A stretch of 64,000 bases of DNA from Bordetella parapertussis (lineage in GTDB: Bacteria; Pseudomonadota; Gammaproteobacteria; Burkholderiales; Burkholderiaceae_C): contig CAMDKD010000005.1 in assembly GCA_945901125.1 (NCBI GenBank), positions 44,146 through 108,145 on the forward strand, in the 5' to 3' direction. A program made the translations under genes and the position numbers. The notes under the pieces were generated by a model. The model was not told where the DNA came from. It searched no databases and was given only the letters and a program-made list of their open reading frames with translations. Each line of letters opens with the position of its first letter. Positions within the stretch are counted from its first letter, which is position 1. Shown here piece after piece: positions 35,274 to 44,193 of the stretch.

Positions 35274-35504
35274 ATGAAGCAACTCAACACCCAGGCCAAC
35301 TTCCACCACAGCGGCTCGCCGGTGCGCGGCGACTTTGAGCCGGGGGACGCGTTTTACGAAGCACTGATGCAGGCGCACGAGGGCTTGGATGAATCACAAA
35401 GCCAGTTGCTGAATGCGCGCTTGATACTGGTGTTGGCCAACCACATCGGCGATTTGACGGTGTTAAAGCAAGCGATTGAAACCGCGCGTTTGCCCGAAGA
35501 CTGA
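35274..35504 (+). CDS. DUF2783 family small protein
   Basis: A 76-residue acidic protein with the pattern FYEALMQAHEGLDESQSQLLNARLILVLANHIGD typical of the DUF2783 family, helical and cytoplasmic, function unknown. It follows btuD by 77 bp on the same strand but has its own plausible leader. It ends 13 bp before the convergent nth stop codon. Confidence 0.8.
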   Translation: MKQLNTQANFHHSGSPVRGDFEPGDAFYEALMQAHEGLDESQSQLLNARLILVLANHIGDLTVLKQAIETARLPED

Positions 35505-35517
35505 ATGAATAAGCCGT

Positions 35518-36159
35518 TCAAGGACGTGGTGTTTTAGGTTTGAAGTCACACCACTGCGACACCTGACATTGCCAGCATTGCGGTTTGCGCGCCTGACACA
35601 CATAGCGACCCAGCAATATCAACCAATGGTGCGCATCCACCAGATACGCGGCAGGTATGCGTTTGAGCAAACCCATTTCGACTTCATAGGGGTTGGCACC
35701 GGGTGCCAAACCGGTGCGGTTGCCAACCCGGAAAATATGCGTGTCCACCGCCATGGTGGCTTCGCCGAAGGCCACGTTCAACACCACGTTGGCGGTCTTG
35801 CGTCCTACACCGGGTAAGGCCTCCAGGGCTTCGCGGGTGCGCGGCACTTCACCACCGTGTTGCTCGACCAGAATCTGGCAGGTTTGCATCAAGTGCTTGG
35901 CTTTGCTGCGAAATAAACCTATGGTTTGAATATAGGACTCCAAGGCGGGTAGGCCTAAATTCAAAATCGCTTGCGGTGTGTTGGCCACTGGAAACAAACG
36001 CCTTGTCGCCTTGTTCACGCCGACATCAGTGGCCTGAGCGCTGAGCAGCACAGCCGCCAGCAACTCAAACACGCTGGTATATTCCAACTCAGTATTCGGC
36101 TGCGGATTGGCCGCTTTCAGCGTCGCAAAAAACGGTTCGATGTGCTCTTTTTTCATCAT
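35518..36159 (-). CDS. nth: endonuclease III
   Basis: A DNA glycosylase/AP lyase that removes oxidised pyrimidines. The 213-residue protein has LLSAQATDVGVNKATRRLF near residue 38. The helix-hairpin-helix is LEALPGVGRKTANVVL, with the catalytic Lys. The catalytic Asp is in VDTHIFRVGNRTGLA, and the [4Fe-4S] cluster ligands are C-X6-C-X2-C-X5-C in CQARKPQCWQCQVSQWC. It is divergent from the aminotransferase gene, with 35 bp between the starts. Confidence 0.97.
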   Translation of the reverse strand: MMKKEHIEPFFATLKAANPQPNTELEYTSVFELLAAVLLSAQATDVGVNKATRRLFPVANTPQAILNLGLPALESYIQTIGLFRSKAKHLMQTCQILVEQHGGEVPRTREALEALPGVGRKTANVVLNVAFGEATMAVDTHIFRVGNRTGLAPGANPYEVEMGLLKRIPAAYLVDAHHWLILLGRYVCQARKPQCWQCQVSQWCDFKPKTPRP

Positions 36160-36194
36160 TCACTTGATAGGGGTTTGGCCCCGATTATCCTCAC

Positions 36195-37400
36195 ATGCAA
36201 TTTGCCCAACGCTTAGACAAGGTCGAAACCTCGGCCATACGCGAACTCTTTAAGTTGCTGGGCAAACCCGGCATCATCAGTTTTGCCGGTGGTTTTCCTG
36301 ACAGCGCCATGTTCGACGTGCAAGGCATACGCGAAGCCAGCGAACGCGCGTTACGCGATGAACCCGGCGCTGCTTTGCAATACGGTGCCACCGAAGGCTA
36401 CAACCCTTTGCGCGAGCAACTCGCGGCTTTCATGCAGTCCAAAGGCGTGGCCGGTTTGCGTGCTGATGAATTGATTGTTACCACCGGCAGCCAGCAGGCG
36501 CTGGACTTGGTCGGTAAAACCTTGCTCGACCCGCAAGACACGGTGCTGGTGGAGTCGCCGACATTTTTGGCCACCATCCAATGTTTCCGTTTGTACGGCC
36601 CGACCGTCATGGGCGTGCCGATTGATGAAGACGGCGTGGATGTGGATGCGCTAGAGCAAATGATTCAACAGCACCGGCCTAAGCTGGTTTACTTGGTTCC
36701 TACATTTGGCAACCCCAGCGGTGCGATGACCAGTTTGCAGCGGCGCTTGCGTGTGCTTGAGTTGGCGGTGAAATACCAAACCGTGGTGGTTGAAGACGAC
36801 CCGTATGGTGATTTGTATTTTGCCGATGCGCCGCCGCCATCACTGTTGGCGCTGAGCGCGCAAGTGCCCAGCAGCCGCGATTGGCTGGTGCATTGCGGTT
36901 CACTCAGTAAAGTGTTGTCGCCGGGTTTGCGCATAGGCTGGATGGTGGCACCGCCCGAATTGCTGGCGCGCGCCACCATGTGCAAACAGTTCAGCGACGC
37001 ACATACTTCTACATTTTCTCAAGCCACAGCCGCACAGTATTTGCAAGCCGGACGCATGCCGGCCACTTTGCAGAATGTTCGCAAGGTTTACGCAGGGCGT
37101 GCCCGCGCCATGTGCGAGGCTTTGCGTGTGCATTTGGGCGACGGTTTGTCGTTTCACGCGCCGCAAGGCGGCTTGTTTGTCTGGGCCAAACTCACCGGCA
37201 AAACAGGCTTCACCACCGACGGCAATTTGCTGGCCAAACGCGCGATTGAAAAAGGCGTGGCTTTTGTGCCGGGCGCACCGTTTTTTGCCAATGACCCGGA
37301 CAACTCCACCATTCGCTTGAGTTTTGCGACTGCCGATGAAAGCAAAATTGCCGAGGGTATTGAGCGCTTGGGGCAGGCTTTGCGTGAAACTGCTGATTAA
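36195..37400 (+). CDS. PLP-dependent aminotransferase, LysN/2-aminoadipate type
   Basis: A class I/II fold aminotransferase of 401 residues. GKPGIISFAGGFPDSAMF near residue 23 and YGATEGYNPLREQLAAFM near 60 are typical of the 2-aminoadipate/MocR-like group. YLVPTFGNPSGAM contains the substrate-proximal Asn, VVEDDPYGDLYF the Asp that contacts the PLP ring, and GSLSKVLSPGLRIGWMVA the Lys Schiff base. The preferred amino acid cannot be read from sequence. Its stop codon overlaps the convergent gcvH stop, with no terminator in between. Confidence 0.88.
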   Translation: MQFAQRLDKVETSAIRELFKLLGKPGIISFAGGFPDSAMFDVQGIREASERALRDEPGAALQYGATEGYNPLREQLAAFMQSKGVAGLRADELIVTTGSQQALDLVGKTLLDPQDTVLVESPTFLATIQCFRLYGPTVMGVPIDEDGVDVDALEQMIQQHRPKLVYLVPTFGNPSGAMTSLQRRLRVLELAVKYQTVVVEDDPYGDLYFADAPPPSLLALSAQVPSSRDWLVHCGSLSKVLSPGLRIGWMVAPPELLARATMCKQFSDAHTSTFSQATAAQYLQAGRMPATLQNVRKVYAGRARAMCEALRVHLGDGLSFHAPQGGLFVWAKLTGKTGFTTDGNLLAKRAIEKGVAFVPGAPFFANDPDNSTIRLSFATADESKIAEGIERLGQALRETAD

Positions 37401-37759
37401 CCTGTCAAAGCCTGATAAGCCGCCGCATCCATCAAACCATCTAACTCCGCCGGGTTGCTGAGTTTGACCTGGTAAAACCATCCCGCACCTTCGGGGTCGC
37501 TGTTGGCCAGCGATGGGTCGGCGCGCAACTCTTCGTTGACTTCCAGCACAGTTGCCGATACCGGCATGTGCACATCAGCAGCGGCTTTGACCGACTCGAC
37601 CACGCCGGCGACAGCGGCCTGCTCGAACGATTTGCCCATTTCTGCCAACTCGACAAACACAATATCGCCTAAGTTGTTTTGCGCGTGCACGGTGATGCCG
37701 ACAAACACGATGTCGCCTTCAATCCGTACCCAAGTGTGTTCAGCGTGGTATTTGGTCAT
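37397..37759 (-). CDS. gcvH: glycine cleavage system H protein (lipoyl carrier)
   Basis: A 120-residue lipoylated carrier. YHAEHTWVRIEGDIVFVGIT begins the fold, GDIVFVELAEMGKSFEQ is followed by VVESVKAAADVHMPVSA with the lipoyl-Lys, and GWFYQVKLSNPAEL ends it. ATG 37759 lies 2 bp after the ETF:quinone oxidoreductase stop codon, so translation is probably coupled. No gcvT or gcvP is present nearby, which makes this an orphan H protein in an unusual operon. Confidence 0.92.
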   Translation of the reverse strand: MTKYHAEHTWVRIEGDIVFVGITVHAQNNLGDIVFVELAEMGKSFEQAAVAGVVESVKAAADVHMPVSATVLEVNEELRADPSLANSDPEGAGWFYQVKLSNPAELDGLMDAAAYQALTG

Positions 37760-37761
37760 GC

Positions 37762-39447
37762 TCACATTCCCGCGTAATTCGGGCCGCCTCCGCCCTCTGG
37801 CGTGACCCATACGATGTTTTGCGTGGGGTCTTTGATGTCACAGGTTTTGCAATGCACGCAGTTTTGCGCATTGATTTGCAAACGGTCTGCGCCTGCGTCT
37901 GTTTTCACGTATTCATACACGCCTGCCGGGCAATAGCGGCCTTCGGGTCCGTCGTACAAACTCAGGTTGATAGCCACAGGAACGCTGTCGTCTTTCAGCG
38001 TCAAGTGGGCAGGCTGGTTTTCTTCGTGGTTGGTGTTGCTGATGAACACGCTAGATAGTTTGTCAAACGACAACACGCCGTCGGGTTTGGGGTAGGCAAT
38101 TCGCTCACTTTGTGAAGCCTGCGCCAAAGACTGGTGATCTGCTTTGTGGTTATGCACTGTCCATGGCGGCGTGCTGATGCCGATTTTCGGTAAGAACCAA
38201 TGCTCAATGCCAGTCATCAAGGTGCCTATGAGCTTGCCTTTTTTGAACCAGTTTTTGAAATTGCGGGTCTGGTGCAGTTCGGTGTAGAGCCAGCTTTTCT
38301 CAAACGCTTGGGGGTAGGCGCTTAACTTGTCGTGCGCGCGACCGGCCTGCAAAGCATCGAACGCGGCGTTTGCGGCCAGCATGCCGGACTTGATGGCGGC
38401 ATGGCTGCCTTTGATGCGCGCGGCATTCATAAAGCCTGCGTCGCAACCCAGCAAGGCACCGCCGTCAAACACCAGATCGGGCAGAGCTTGCAAGGTGCCG
38501 TTGTTGATGGCGCGCGCGCCGTAGCCTATGCGCTTGCCGCCTTTGAGGTGTTTGGCAATGGTGGGATGTGTTTTCCAACGCTGCATTTCATCGAACGGGC
38601 TCATGTAGGGGTTGCGGTAATCCAGCCCCAGCACAAAACCCAACGTGACTTTGTTGTCTTCCAAGTGATAAAGAAAGCCGCCACCGAAACTGTTGTCAGC
38701 GATAGGCCAACCCGAGGTGTGCACCACCAAACCGGGTTTTGCAAGTGCCGGGTCAATTTCCCACAATTCTTTGATACCGATGGCAAAGGTTTGTGTGTCT
38801 TTGTTTTTTGTTAACCCGAAGCGCTCAATCAGTTGTTTGCCCAGATGGCCGCGCGCGCCTTCGGCAAACAAGGTGTATTTGGCGTTCAGCTCCATGCCGA
38901 GTTGAAAGTTATCAGTCGGCGCGCCGTCTTTGCCAAGACCTACATGGCCGGTGGCCACACCTCGCACTGCGCCGCTGTCGGCGTACAAAATCTCTGCAGC
39001 CGTGAAGCCCGGGAAAATATCGACACCCAGATTTTCGGCTTGCTGCGCCATCCACTTGACCACGTTGCTCAGCGACACCACATAACAGCCGTCGTTGTGG
39101 AAATTGCGCGGCATCAGCCAGCCTGGCGTGGCGGTCTGCCCGGTTTCCGATAAGACCAGCAGTTCATCGCCGGTCACAGGTTGCAGCAAGGGCGCGCCGA
39201 GGTCTTTCCAATCGGGAAACAATTCGTCCATGGCGCGCGGGTCCATCACGGCCCCAGAAAGAATATGCGCGCCGGGCTCAGAGCCTTTTTCAATCACCAC
39301 CACCGACACGTCTTTGGATTGCGCGGCGGCCTGTTGTTTGATGCGGATGGCGGCAGCCAGACCGGCGGGACCGCCGCCGACAATGACCACGTCGTAATCC
39401 ATGGCCTCGCGCGGACCGTATTGTTCAAGCCATTGAGTTGCTGTCAT
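37762..39447 (-). CDS. electron transfer flavoprotein-ubiquinone oxidoreductase
   Basis: Passes electrons from acyl-CoA dehydrogenases via ETF into the quinone pool at the inner membrane. The 561-residue protein has the FAD dinucleotide motif YDVVIVGGGPAGLAAAIRIK near residue 18, GAHILSGAVMDPRAMDELFP near 58, and GCDAGFMNAARIKGSHAAIKSG near 323. The C-terminal 4Fe-4S region is NAQNCVHCKTCDIKDPTQNI. It heads a two-gene unit with gcvH and fits the acyl-CoA-degrading genes that follow in this region. Confidence 0.96.
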   Translation of the reverse strand: MTATQWLEQYGPREAMDYDVVIVGGGPAGLAAAIRIKQQAAAQSKDVSVVVIEKGSEPGAHILSGAVMDPRAMDELFPDWKDLGAPLLQPVTGDELLVLSETGQTATPGWLMPRNFHNDGCYVVSLSNVVKWMAQQAENLGVDIFPGFTAAEILYADSGAVRGVATGHVGLGKDGAPTDNFQLGMELNAKYTLFAEGARGHLGKQLIERFGLTKNKDTQTFAIGIKELWEIDPALAKPGLVVHTSGWPIADNSFGGGFLYHLEDNKVTLGFVLGLDYRNPYMSPFDEMQRWKTHPTIAKHLKGGKRIGYGARAINNGTLQALPDLVFDGGALLGCDAGFMNAARIKGSHAAIKSGMLAANAAFDALQAGRAHDKLSAYPQAFEKSWLYTELHQTRNFKNWFKKGKLIGTLMTGIEHWFLPKIGISTPPWTVHNHKADHQSLAQASQSERIAYPKPDGVLSFDKLSSVFISNTNHEENQPAHLTLKDDSVPVAINLSLYDGPEGRYCPAGVYEYVKTDAGADRLQINAQNCVHCKTCDIKDPTQNIVWVTPEGGGGPNYAGM

Positions 39448-39589
39448 ATATCTTTAAAGTCATTGTCAATGTAGCGACAGATTCTATGCCCAGCGTGTTT
39501 TTGCTTATCGTCATAATGCGACTGGGCATCAAGGGCGACACCGCCCGTCTACACATACCGCATCACACATTCAATCACAGGAGTTCAGT

Positions 39590-40372
39590 ATGGCCTACAG
39601 CCTCGATTTATCCGGTCGCGTTGCATTGATCACGGGAGCCTCCAGCGGCCTGGGCGCGCAGTTTGCACGTACGCTGGCATCTGCCGGTGCCGCCGTTGTA
39701 TTGGCCAGCCGCCGGGTTGAAATGCTCAAGTCACTGCGCGCTGAAATTGAAGCCGAGGGCGGCGACGCACACGTGGTCAGCCTGGATGTGACCAACCGGG
39801 GCAGCATTGAATCTGCCATCAAGCAGGCTGAAAAAGATGTGGGCGCCATCGATATTTTGGTGAACAACTCCGGTGTCAGCACCACCCAGCGTCTGGTCGA
39901 TGTGCGCGAAGAAGACTTTGACTTTATTTTCGACACCAATGTGCGCGGCGCTTTTTTTGTGGCGCAGGCCGTGGGCAGTCGCATGCTGGCGCGCGCCAAA
40001 GGCTTGGAGCCGGGCACGTTTGCAGGCGGTCGCATCATCAATATCGCGTCCATGGCCGCCATGCGCGTGCTGCCGCAAATCGGCGTTTACTGCATGAGCA
40101 AATCAGCCGTGGTGCAAATGACCAAGGCCATGGCGCTGGAGTGGGGCAAGCACGGCATCAATGTGAACGCCATTTGCCCGGGTTACATAGACACGGAAAT
40201 CAACCATCACCACTGGCAGACCGAGCAAGGCCAGAAACTGGTGAACATGCTGCCGCGCAAACGCGTCGGCCATCCCAAGGACTTGGACGCTTTGCTGGTC
40301 ATGCTGGCGAGCCCGCAAAGCGATTTCATCAATGGCGCGGTGATTTCCGCAGACGACGGTTTCGGCGTATGA
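39590..40372 (+). CDS. SDR family NAD(P)-dependent oxidoreductase
   Basis: A classical short-chain dehydrogenase of 260 residues. TGASSGLGAQFARTLA near residue 15 binds the nucleotide, NNSG sits near residue 91, and the active site has Ser in INIASMAA and YCMSK near 163. CPGYIDTEIN closes the cofactor site. The exact substrate is unknown; 3-hydroxyacyl-CoA-type substrates are plausible given the neighbouring thioesterase and CoA-transferase genes. The stop codon overlaps the thioesterase start (ATGA). An AGGAG site precedes the ATG. Confidence 0.88.
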   Translation: MAYSLDLSGRVALITGASSGLGAQFARTLASAGAAVVLASRRVEMLKSLRAEIEAEGGDAHVVSLDVTNRGSIESAIKQAEKDVGAIDILVNNSGVSTTQRLVDVREEDFDFIFDTNVRGAFFVAQAVGSRMLARAKGLEPGTFAGGRIINIASMAAMRVLPQIGVYCMSKSAVVQMTKAMALEWGKHGINVNAICPGYIDTEINHHHWQTEQGQKLVNMLPRKRVGHPKDLDALLVMLASPQSDFINGAVISADDGFGV

Positions 40373-40788
40373 AGTTGGAGTTGCCGCAGAACAAAAAATG
40401 GGTGTACGAACAAGTCATGCCCATTCGCTGGGGTGACATGGATGCCATGGGCCATTTGAACAACACCAGCTATTTCCGTTACCTGGAGACTGTTCGCATT
40501 GACTGGTTTTCCTCGCTGGGTTGTCCGCCTTTGCCGGATGGCGAAGGGCCGGTCATCGTCAATGCGTTTTGTAATTTTTATAAGCAGCTTGAGTACCCGG
40601 GCGAGGTGTTGATCAAGATGTATGTCAGCGAACCCGGGCGCAGCAGCTTTGAGTCCTGGGCCACCATAGAGCGCACCGACATGCCCGGTGTCATACACGC
40701 CGCCGGTGGTGCGACCACGGTGTGGGTGAATTTTCCGGCGCAAAAATCCTCGCCTATGCCTGATTGGTTGCTTGCGGTAGTGAAGTAA
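40369..40788 (+). CDS. hotdog-fold acyl-CoA thioesterase (4-HBT/YbgC-like)
   Basis: A 139-residue single hotdog domain. RWGDMDAMGHLNNTSYFRYLE near residue 20 holds the conserved Asp and the HLNN segment of the 4-hydroxybenzoyl-CoA thioesterase group. It hydrolyses an acyl-CoA of unknown chain length. Translational coupling to the SDR gene suggests they act on the same substrate. A 225-bp AT-rich gap without a gene follows it and holds the promoter of the TetR gene. Confidence 0.86.
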   Translation: MKLELPQNKKWVYEQVMPIRWGDMDAMGHLNNTSYFRYLETVRIDWFSSLGCPPLPDGEGPVIVNAFCNFYKQLEYPGEVLIKMYVSEPGRSSFESWATIERTDMPGVIHAAGGATTVWVNFPAQKSSPMPDWLLAVVK

Positions 40789-41013
40789 ATCCAGACTTAC
40801 TGCTTGCGTTTTGCCCGGGGCTTGCATGACGTTTCATGCCTGGCTCATAGCCTATTTATTGGTTTGATGCATAAGTCGAAAAATATTCATATTTAATTAA
40901 TTAATGGTAAGAATTCTATTTTTATTAGTATAAATTGATAATATGGTGACGTTCTACACATTCATCAGAAAACAAGAGATAAGTTACCCGCTACCGCTGG
41001 CTTTGAAAATCAC

Positions 41014-41640
41014 ATGCGCAAGCAACCTACCCAAAAAAGAGCACAACTCACCATAGAAGCTGTTTACCAGGCGACGGCTGAATTAGTAGACAAAGAGGGC
41101 ATGACCGGCTTGACCACCAACAAGATCGCCCATAAAGCCGGTTTTTCAGTGGGCACCATCTACCAGTATTTCTCCAGCAAAGAGGAACTGTTTCGCGCCA
41201 TAGTCAGGCATTCCAGAAGGAATGCGCTCGGTGAAATCAATGCCTATTTGTACAGCCGCGAATCCTTGGAGGACCCGGGCGCGCTAGACCTGGAAATCTT
41301 TATCCGCGGTTACATCGCTCTACTGATTGACGGGTTTGCCTTCGGCCCGCCTTTGAAGCGCAGCGTCACACGATTGTGCTGGATGGTTGAAAGCCCCGAA
41401 GAAACGGCTGAAACCATGCAAGCCTTGGTGGTGCGTCTGGTTCAATTCGTTAACTACGTTCAACACCCGCAACTCAGATTGCTGACTGAAACACGTTGTT
41501 TTGTGCTGAGTCGCACCATCATCGGTTGTTTGCGCAGCGCGTCGCTGGAGCGTTTAGAGCCGCCATCCGTCACAGAGTTGACCAACGCCTTGGTAGAGAT
41601 GGTGCTGAGTCAGCTGGACTTGAGCCGTCAACCCGCCTGA
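41014..41640 (+). CDS. TetR family transcriptional regulator
   Basis: A 208-residue regulator with an N-terminal helix-turn-helix (LTTNKIAHKAGFSVGTIYQYF near residue 34, then SSKEELF) and a divergent ligand-binding C-terminal domain. It follows an AT-rich leader containing TATTAGTATAAAT near 40924, a plausible promoter. Target genes are likely the surrounding acyl-CoA genes, but no operator was identified with confidence. Confidence 0.9.
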   Translation: MRKQPTQKRAQLTIEAVYQATAELVDKEGMTGLTTNKIAHKAGFSVGTIYQYFSSKEELFRAIVRHSRRNALGEINAYLYSRESLEDPGALDLEIFIRGYIALLIDGFAFGPPLKRSVTRLCWMVESPEETAETMQALVVRLVQFVNYVQHPQLRLLTETRCFVLSRTIIGCLRSASLERLEPPSVTELTNALVEMVLSQLDLSRQPA

Positions 41641-41646
41641 GTTGCT

Positions 41647-42222
41647 TTAGCTTTTGCTTTTGGGTATGCGGCCCATGGCATAAAACTCCGGGTTGGGCAT
41701 CATGCCGGAAAAGCTGGCCATGCGGTTGGACAAACCAAAAAAAGCGGTGATGCCTGCAATGTCCCAGATGTCTTCATCGTTGAAACCGTGGGCGTGCAAG
41801 GTGTCGAAATCAGACTCTTCAATTTCATCACTGTGCAAACAGACTTTCATGGCGAAGTCCAGCATGGCGCGCTGGCGCTGGCTGATGTCAGCCTTGCGGT
41901 AGTTCACAGCCACCTGATCGGCGACCAGCGGTTTTTTCTCGTAGATGCGCAAAATCGCACCGTGCGCCACCACGCAATACAAACAGTTGTTGGCAGCGCT
42001 GGTGGTGGTGACAATCATTTCGCGGTCGCCTTTGCTCAGGCCCGAGTCCTCGCGCAGCATCAATGCGTCGTGGTAAGCGAAAAAAGCCCGCCATTCAGCC
42101 GGGCGTCTGGCAAAGGTCAGAAAAACTTGGGGCACGAACCCGGCTTTTTCCTGCACTTCCAGGATTTTGGCGCGTATGTCTTCGGGCAGGTCTTTGATTT
42201 CCGGGGCAGGGTAGCGTGACAT
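41647..42222 (-). CDS. peroxidase-related (AhpD/CMD-like) protein
   Basis: A 191-residue carboxymuconolactone decarboxylase-fold protein. NCLYCVVAHGAILR near residue 80 is the CxxC-H signature of the AhpD-like, uncharacterised peroxidase-related family, followed by the helical block DEDIWDIAGITAFFGLSNRM. It likely protects against peroxides through the thiol pair. It converges with the TetR gene (6 bp between stop codons) and is divergent from scoA. Confidence 0.86.
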   Translation of the reverse strand: MSRYPAPEIKDLPEDIRAKILEVQEKAGFVPQVFLTFARRPAEWRAFFAYHDALMLREDSGLSKGDREMIVTTTSAANNCLYCVVAHGAILRIYEKKPLVADQVAVNYRKADISQRQRAMLDFAMKVCLHSDEIEESDFDTLHAHGFNDEDIWDIAGITAFFGLSNRMASFSGMMPNPEFYAMGRIPKSKS

Positions 42223-42315
42223 GAGGTCTCCTTAGGCAAGGCATTATGCCCAGCCGCTTTAATTCTGCGAAAGCACCGCGCTTTAGAATCATCGGCTTGT
42301 CTACGGGAGAATCGA

Positions 42316-43023
42316 TTGAAAAAAGTGTTTCCAAGTGCGGTTGCCGCACTCAAAGACGTGGTGCACGACAAGCAGTTGTTGGCTGTCGGCGGTTTCGGTT
42401 TATGCGGTATCCCGGAAGCTTTGATTGCCGCTTTGCGCGACAGCGGCGTGAAAGACCTGACGGTGATCTCTAACAACGCCGGTGTCGATGATTTCGGTCT
42501 GGGTTTGCTGTTACAGACCCGGCAGATCAAAAAAATGATTTCCTCTTATGTGGGCGAAAACAAAGAGTTTGAGCGCCAGTACCTTGCCGGTGAGCTTGAG
42601 CTTGAATTCACACCGCAAGGCACGCTGGCAGAAAAACTGCGCGCCGGTGGCGCCGGCATTCCCGCCTTCTTCACCAAAACCGGTGTTGGCACCGTGGTGG
42701 CCGACGGCAAGGAACTGCGTGAATTCGACGGCGACACCTATGTCATGGAGCGCTCGCTGATACCGGACGTGTCATTGGTCAAAGCCCATACCGCTGACAA
42801 GGCGGGAAATCTGCAATTCAGACTGACCGCGCGCAATTTCAACCCGGCCGTGGCCATGGCCGGTAAGTTGTGCATCGTCGAAGTCGAACACATCGTCGAG
42901 GTCGGCGAGTTACAGCCTGACGAGATTCATTTGCCGGGTATTTATGTGCACCGCATTGTGCATAACCCGCATCCCGAAAAACGCATTGAAAAACGCACTG
43001 TCACAGAAAAAGCAGGAGTCTGA
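42316..43023 (+). CDS. scoA: 3-oxoacid CoA-transferase subunit A
   Basis: The alpha subunit of succinyl-CoA:3-ketoacid CoA-transferase, which activates acetoacetate. The 235-residue protein has LLAVGGFGLCGIPEALIAAL near residue 24, the GGAGIPAFFTKTGVGT block near 112, and ARNFNPAVAMAG. The only start that fits the family N-terminus (KVFPSAVAAL) is TTG 42316. It is followed after 2 bp by scoB. Confidence 0.93.
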   Translation: MKKVFPSAVAALKDVVHDKQLLAVGGFGLCGIPEALIAALRDSGVKDLTVISNNAGVDDFGLGLLLQTRQIKKMISSYVGENKEFERQYLAGELELEFTPQGTLAEKLRAGGAGIPAFFTKTGVGTVVADGKELREFDGDTYVMERSLIPDVSLVKAHTADKAGNLQFRLTARNFNPAVAMAGKLCIVEVEHIVEVGELQPDEIHLPGIYVHRIVHNPHPEKRIEKRTVTEKAGV

Positions 43024-43025
43024 CC

Positions 43026-43664
43026 ATGGCCTGGACCCAAGACCAGATGGCGGCGCGTGCCGCCCATGAATTACAAGACGGTTTTTACGTCAACCTCGGC
43101 ATAGGTATTCCCACGCTGGTGGCCAATCATGTGCCTTCAAACATCGAAGTCTGGCTGCAATCGGAAAACGGCATGATGGGCATTGGGCCTTATCCCACTG
43201 AAGAGCATGTGGATGCGGATCTGGTGAATGCCGGCAAGCAAACCGTGACCACCATCGCCGGCACATCCATCTTCGGCAGCCACGACAGTTTTGCCATGAT
43301 TCGCGGTGGCAAAATCAATTTGTCTATTTTGGGGGCCATGCAAGTCAGCGCCTCAGGCGATCTGGCGAATTGGATGATTCCCGGCAAGATGGTCAAAGGC
43401 ATGGGCGGCGCCATGGACCTGGTGGCAGGCGTCAAGCGGGTCATCATTTTGATGGAACACGTGGCGCGCAAAAAGGACGGCAGCGAGGACATGAAAATCC
43501 TGCCGGCCTGTACCTTGCCGCTCACTGGCGTGGGTGTGGTGGACCGCATAATCACTGACCTGGGCGTGATGGATGTCACACCCGCGGGCTTGAAACTGGT
43601 TGAACTGGCCGACGGCGTGACCCGGGAATTCATTCAAAGCAAAACCGGCGTTCCGCTGATCTGA
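43026..43664 (+). CDS. scoB: 3-oxoacid CoA-transferase subunit B
   Basis: The beta subunit, 212 residues. The catalytic Glu lies in LQSENGMMGIGPYP near residue 49, after LGIGIPTLVANHVP. GGKINLSILGAMQVSASGDLANW and GAMDLVAGVKRVIILMEH follow. Together with scoA it forms a heterotetramer that moves CoA from succinyl-CoA to a 3-oxoacid. A strong hairpin terminator follows. Confidence 0.94.
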   Translation: MAWTQDQMAARAAHELQDGFYVNLGIGIPTLVANHVPSNIEVWLQSENGMMGIGPYPTEEHVDADLVNAGKQTVTTIAGTSIFGSHDSFAMIRGGKINLSILGAMQVSASGDLANWMIPGKMVKGMGGAMDLVAGVKRVIILMEHVARKKDGSEDMKILPACTLPLTGVGVVDRIITDLGVMDVTPAGLKLVELADGVTREFIQSKTGVPLI

Positions 43665-43700
43665 GCAGAGCTGCCCTAAGGCAAAGCGCACAGGTATGAA

Positions 43701-43730
43701 AAAAAGCACCCTCGGGTGCTTTTTCTTTGT
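43701..43730. terminator. bidirectional rho-independent terminator
   Basis: AAAAAGCACC (43701-43710) and GGTGCTTTTT (43715-43724) form a perfect stem around a CTCG loop. With A-runs on one side and T-runs on the other it can serve both scoB and the convergent regulator gene. Confidence 0.88.
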
Positions 43731-43750
43731 TCAGTTAAAAGCGTTCAAAC

Positions 43751-44092
43751 TCAACCGACCGCCTGTTGTATGAGCGAGCCGACCGTGCTGAAGTAAAGCT
43801 GAGCCTTATCGGTGATCTTCAGGTACTTGGTGCGGCGGTTCGTGCCTTCAAAATGCGTTTCAATCATGCCTAATTCGCGCAACTGGTCGAGCTTGCGGTG
43901 TATGGTCGCGGGTGAGGCGATTTGCACCATGGCCATGGCATCTGTCACGGTGATGGTCTGCCCGTGGCTTTGTTTGACGGCAATGACTTCCAGTAAGCGC
44001 TTGGCGTCCAGATCCAGCGGCGGTAACTCGCCTTTGCCCTCGATGGCATGCATCAAACTGAGAAACCTTAAATAAATTTCCTGATTTTTCAT
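43751..44092 (-). CDS. winged-helix (MarR-like) transcriptional regulator
   Basis: A 113-residue protein with a winged helix: TVTDAMAMVQIASPATIHRKLDQLRELGMIE is the helix-turn-helix and THFEGTNRRTKYLKITDKA the wing. The 100-bp AT-rich gap upstream separates it from the semialdehyde dehydrogenase gene on the same strand and should hold its promoter. Target unknown. Confidence 0.8.
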   Translation of the reverse strand: MKNQEIYLRFLSLMHAIEGKGELPPLDLDAKRLLEVIAVKQSHGQTITVTDAMAMVQIASPATIHRKLDQLRELGMIETHFEGTNRRTKYLKITDKAQLYFSTVGSLIQQAVG

Positions 44093-44193
44093 GGCGTTTA
44101 AAGTGAAAAAAATTTTGATTTTTCAGATTAAAACAAATATAGCACCAAAGCAGCAAAAAATCTAAATTTGAAGAATGTTTTCTTTTAAGCGTA

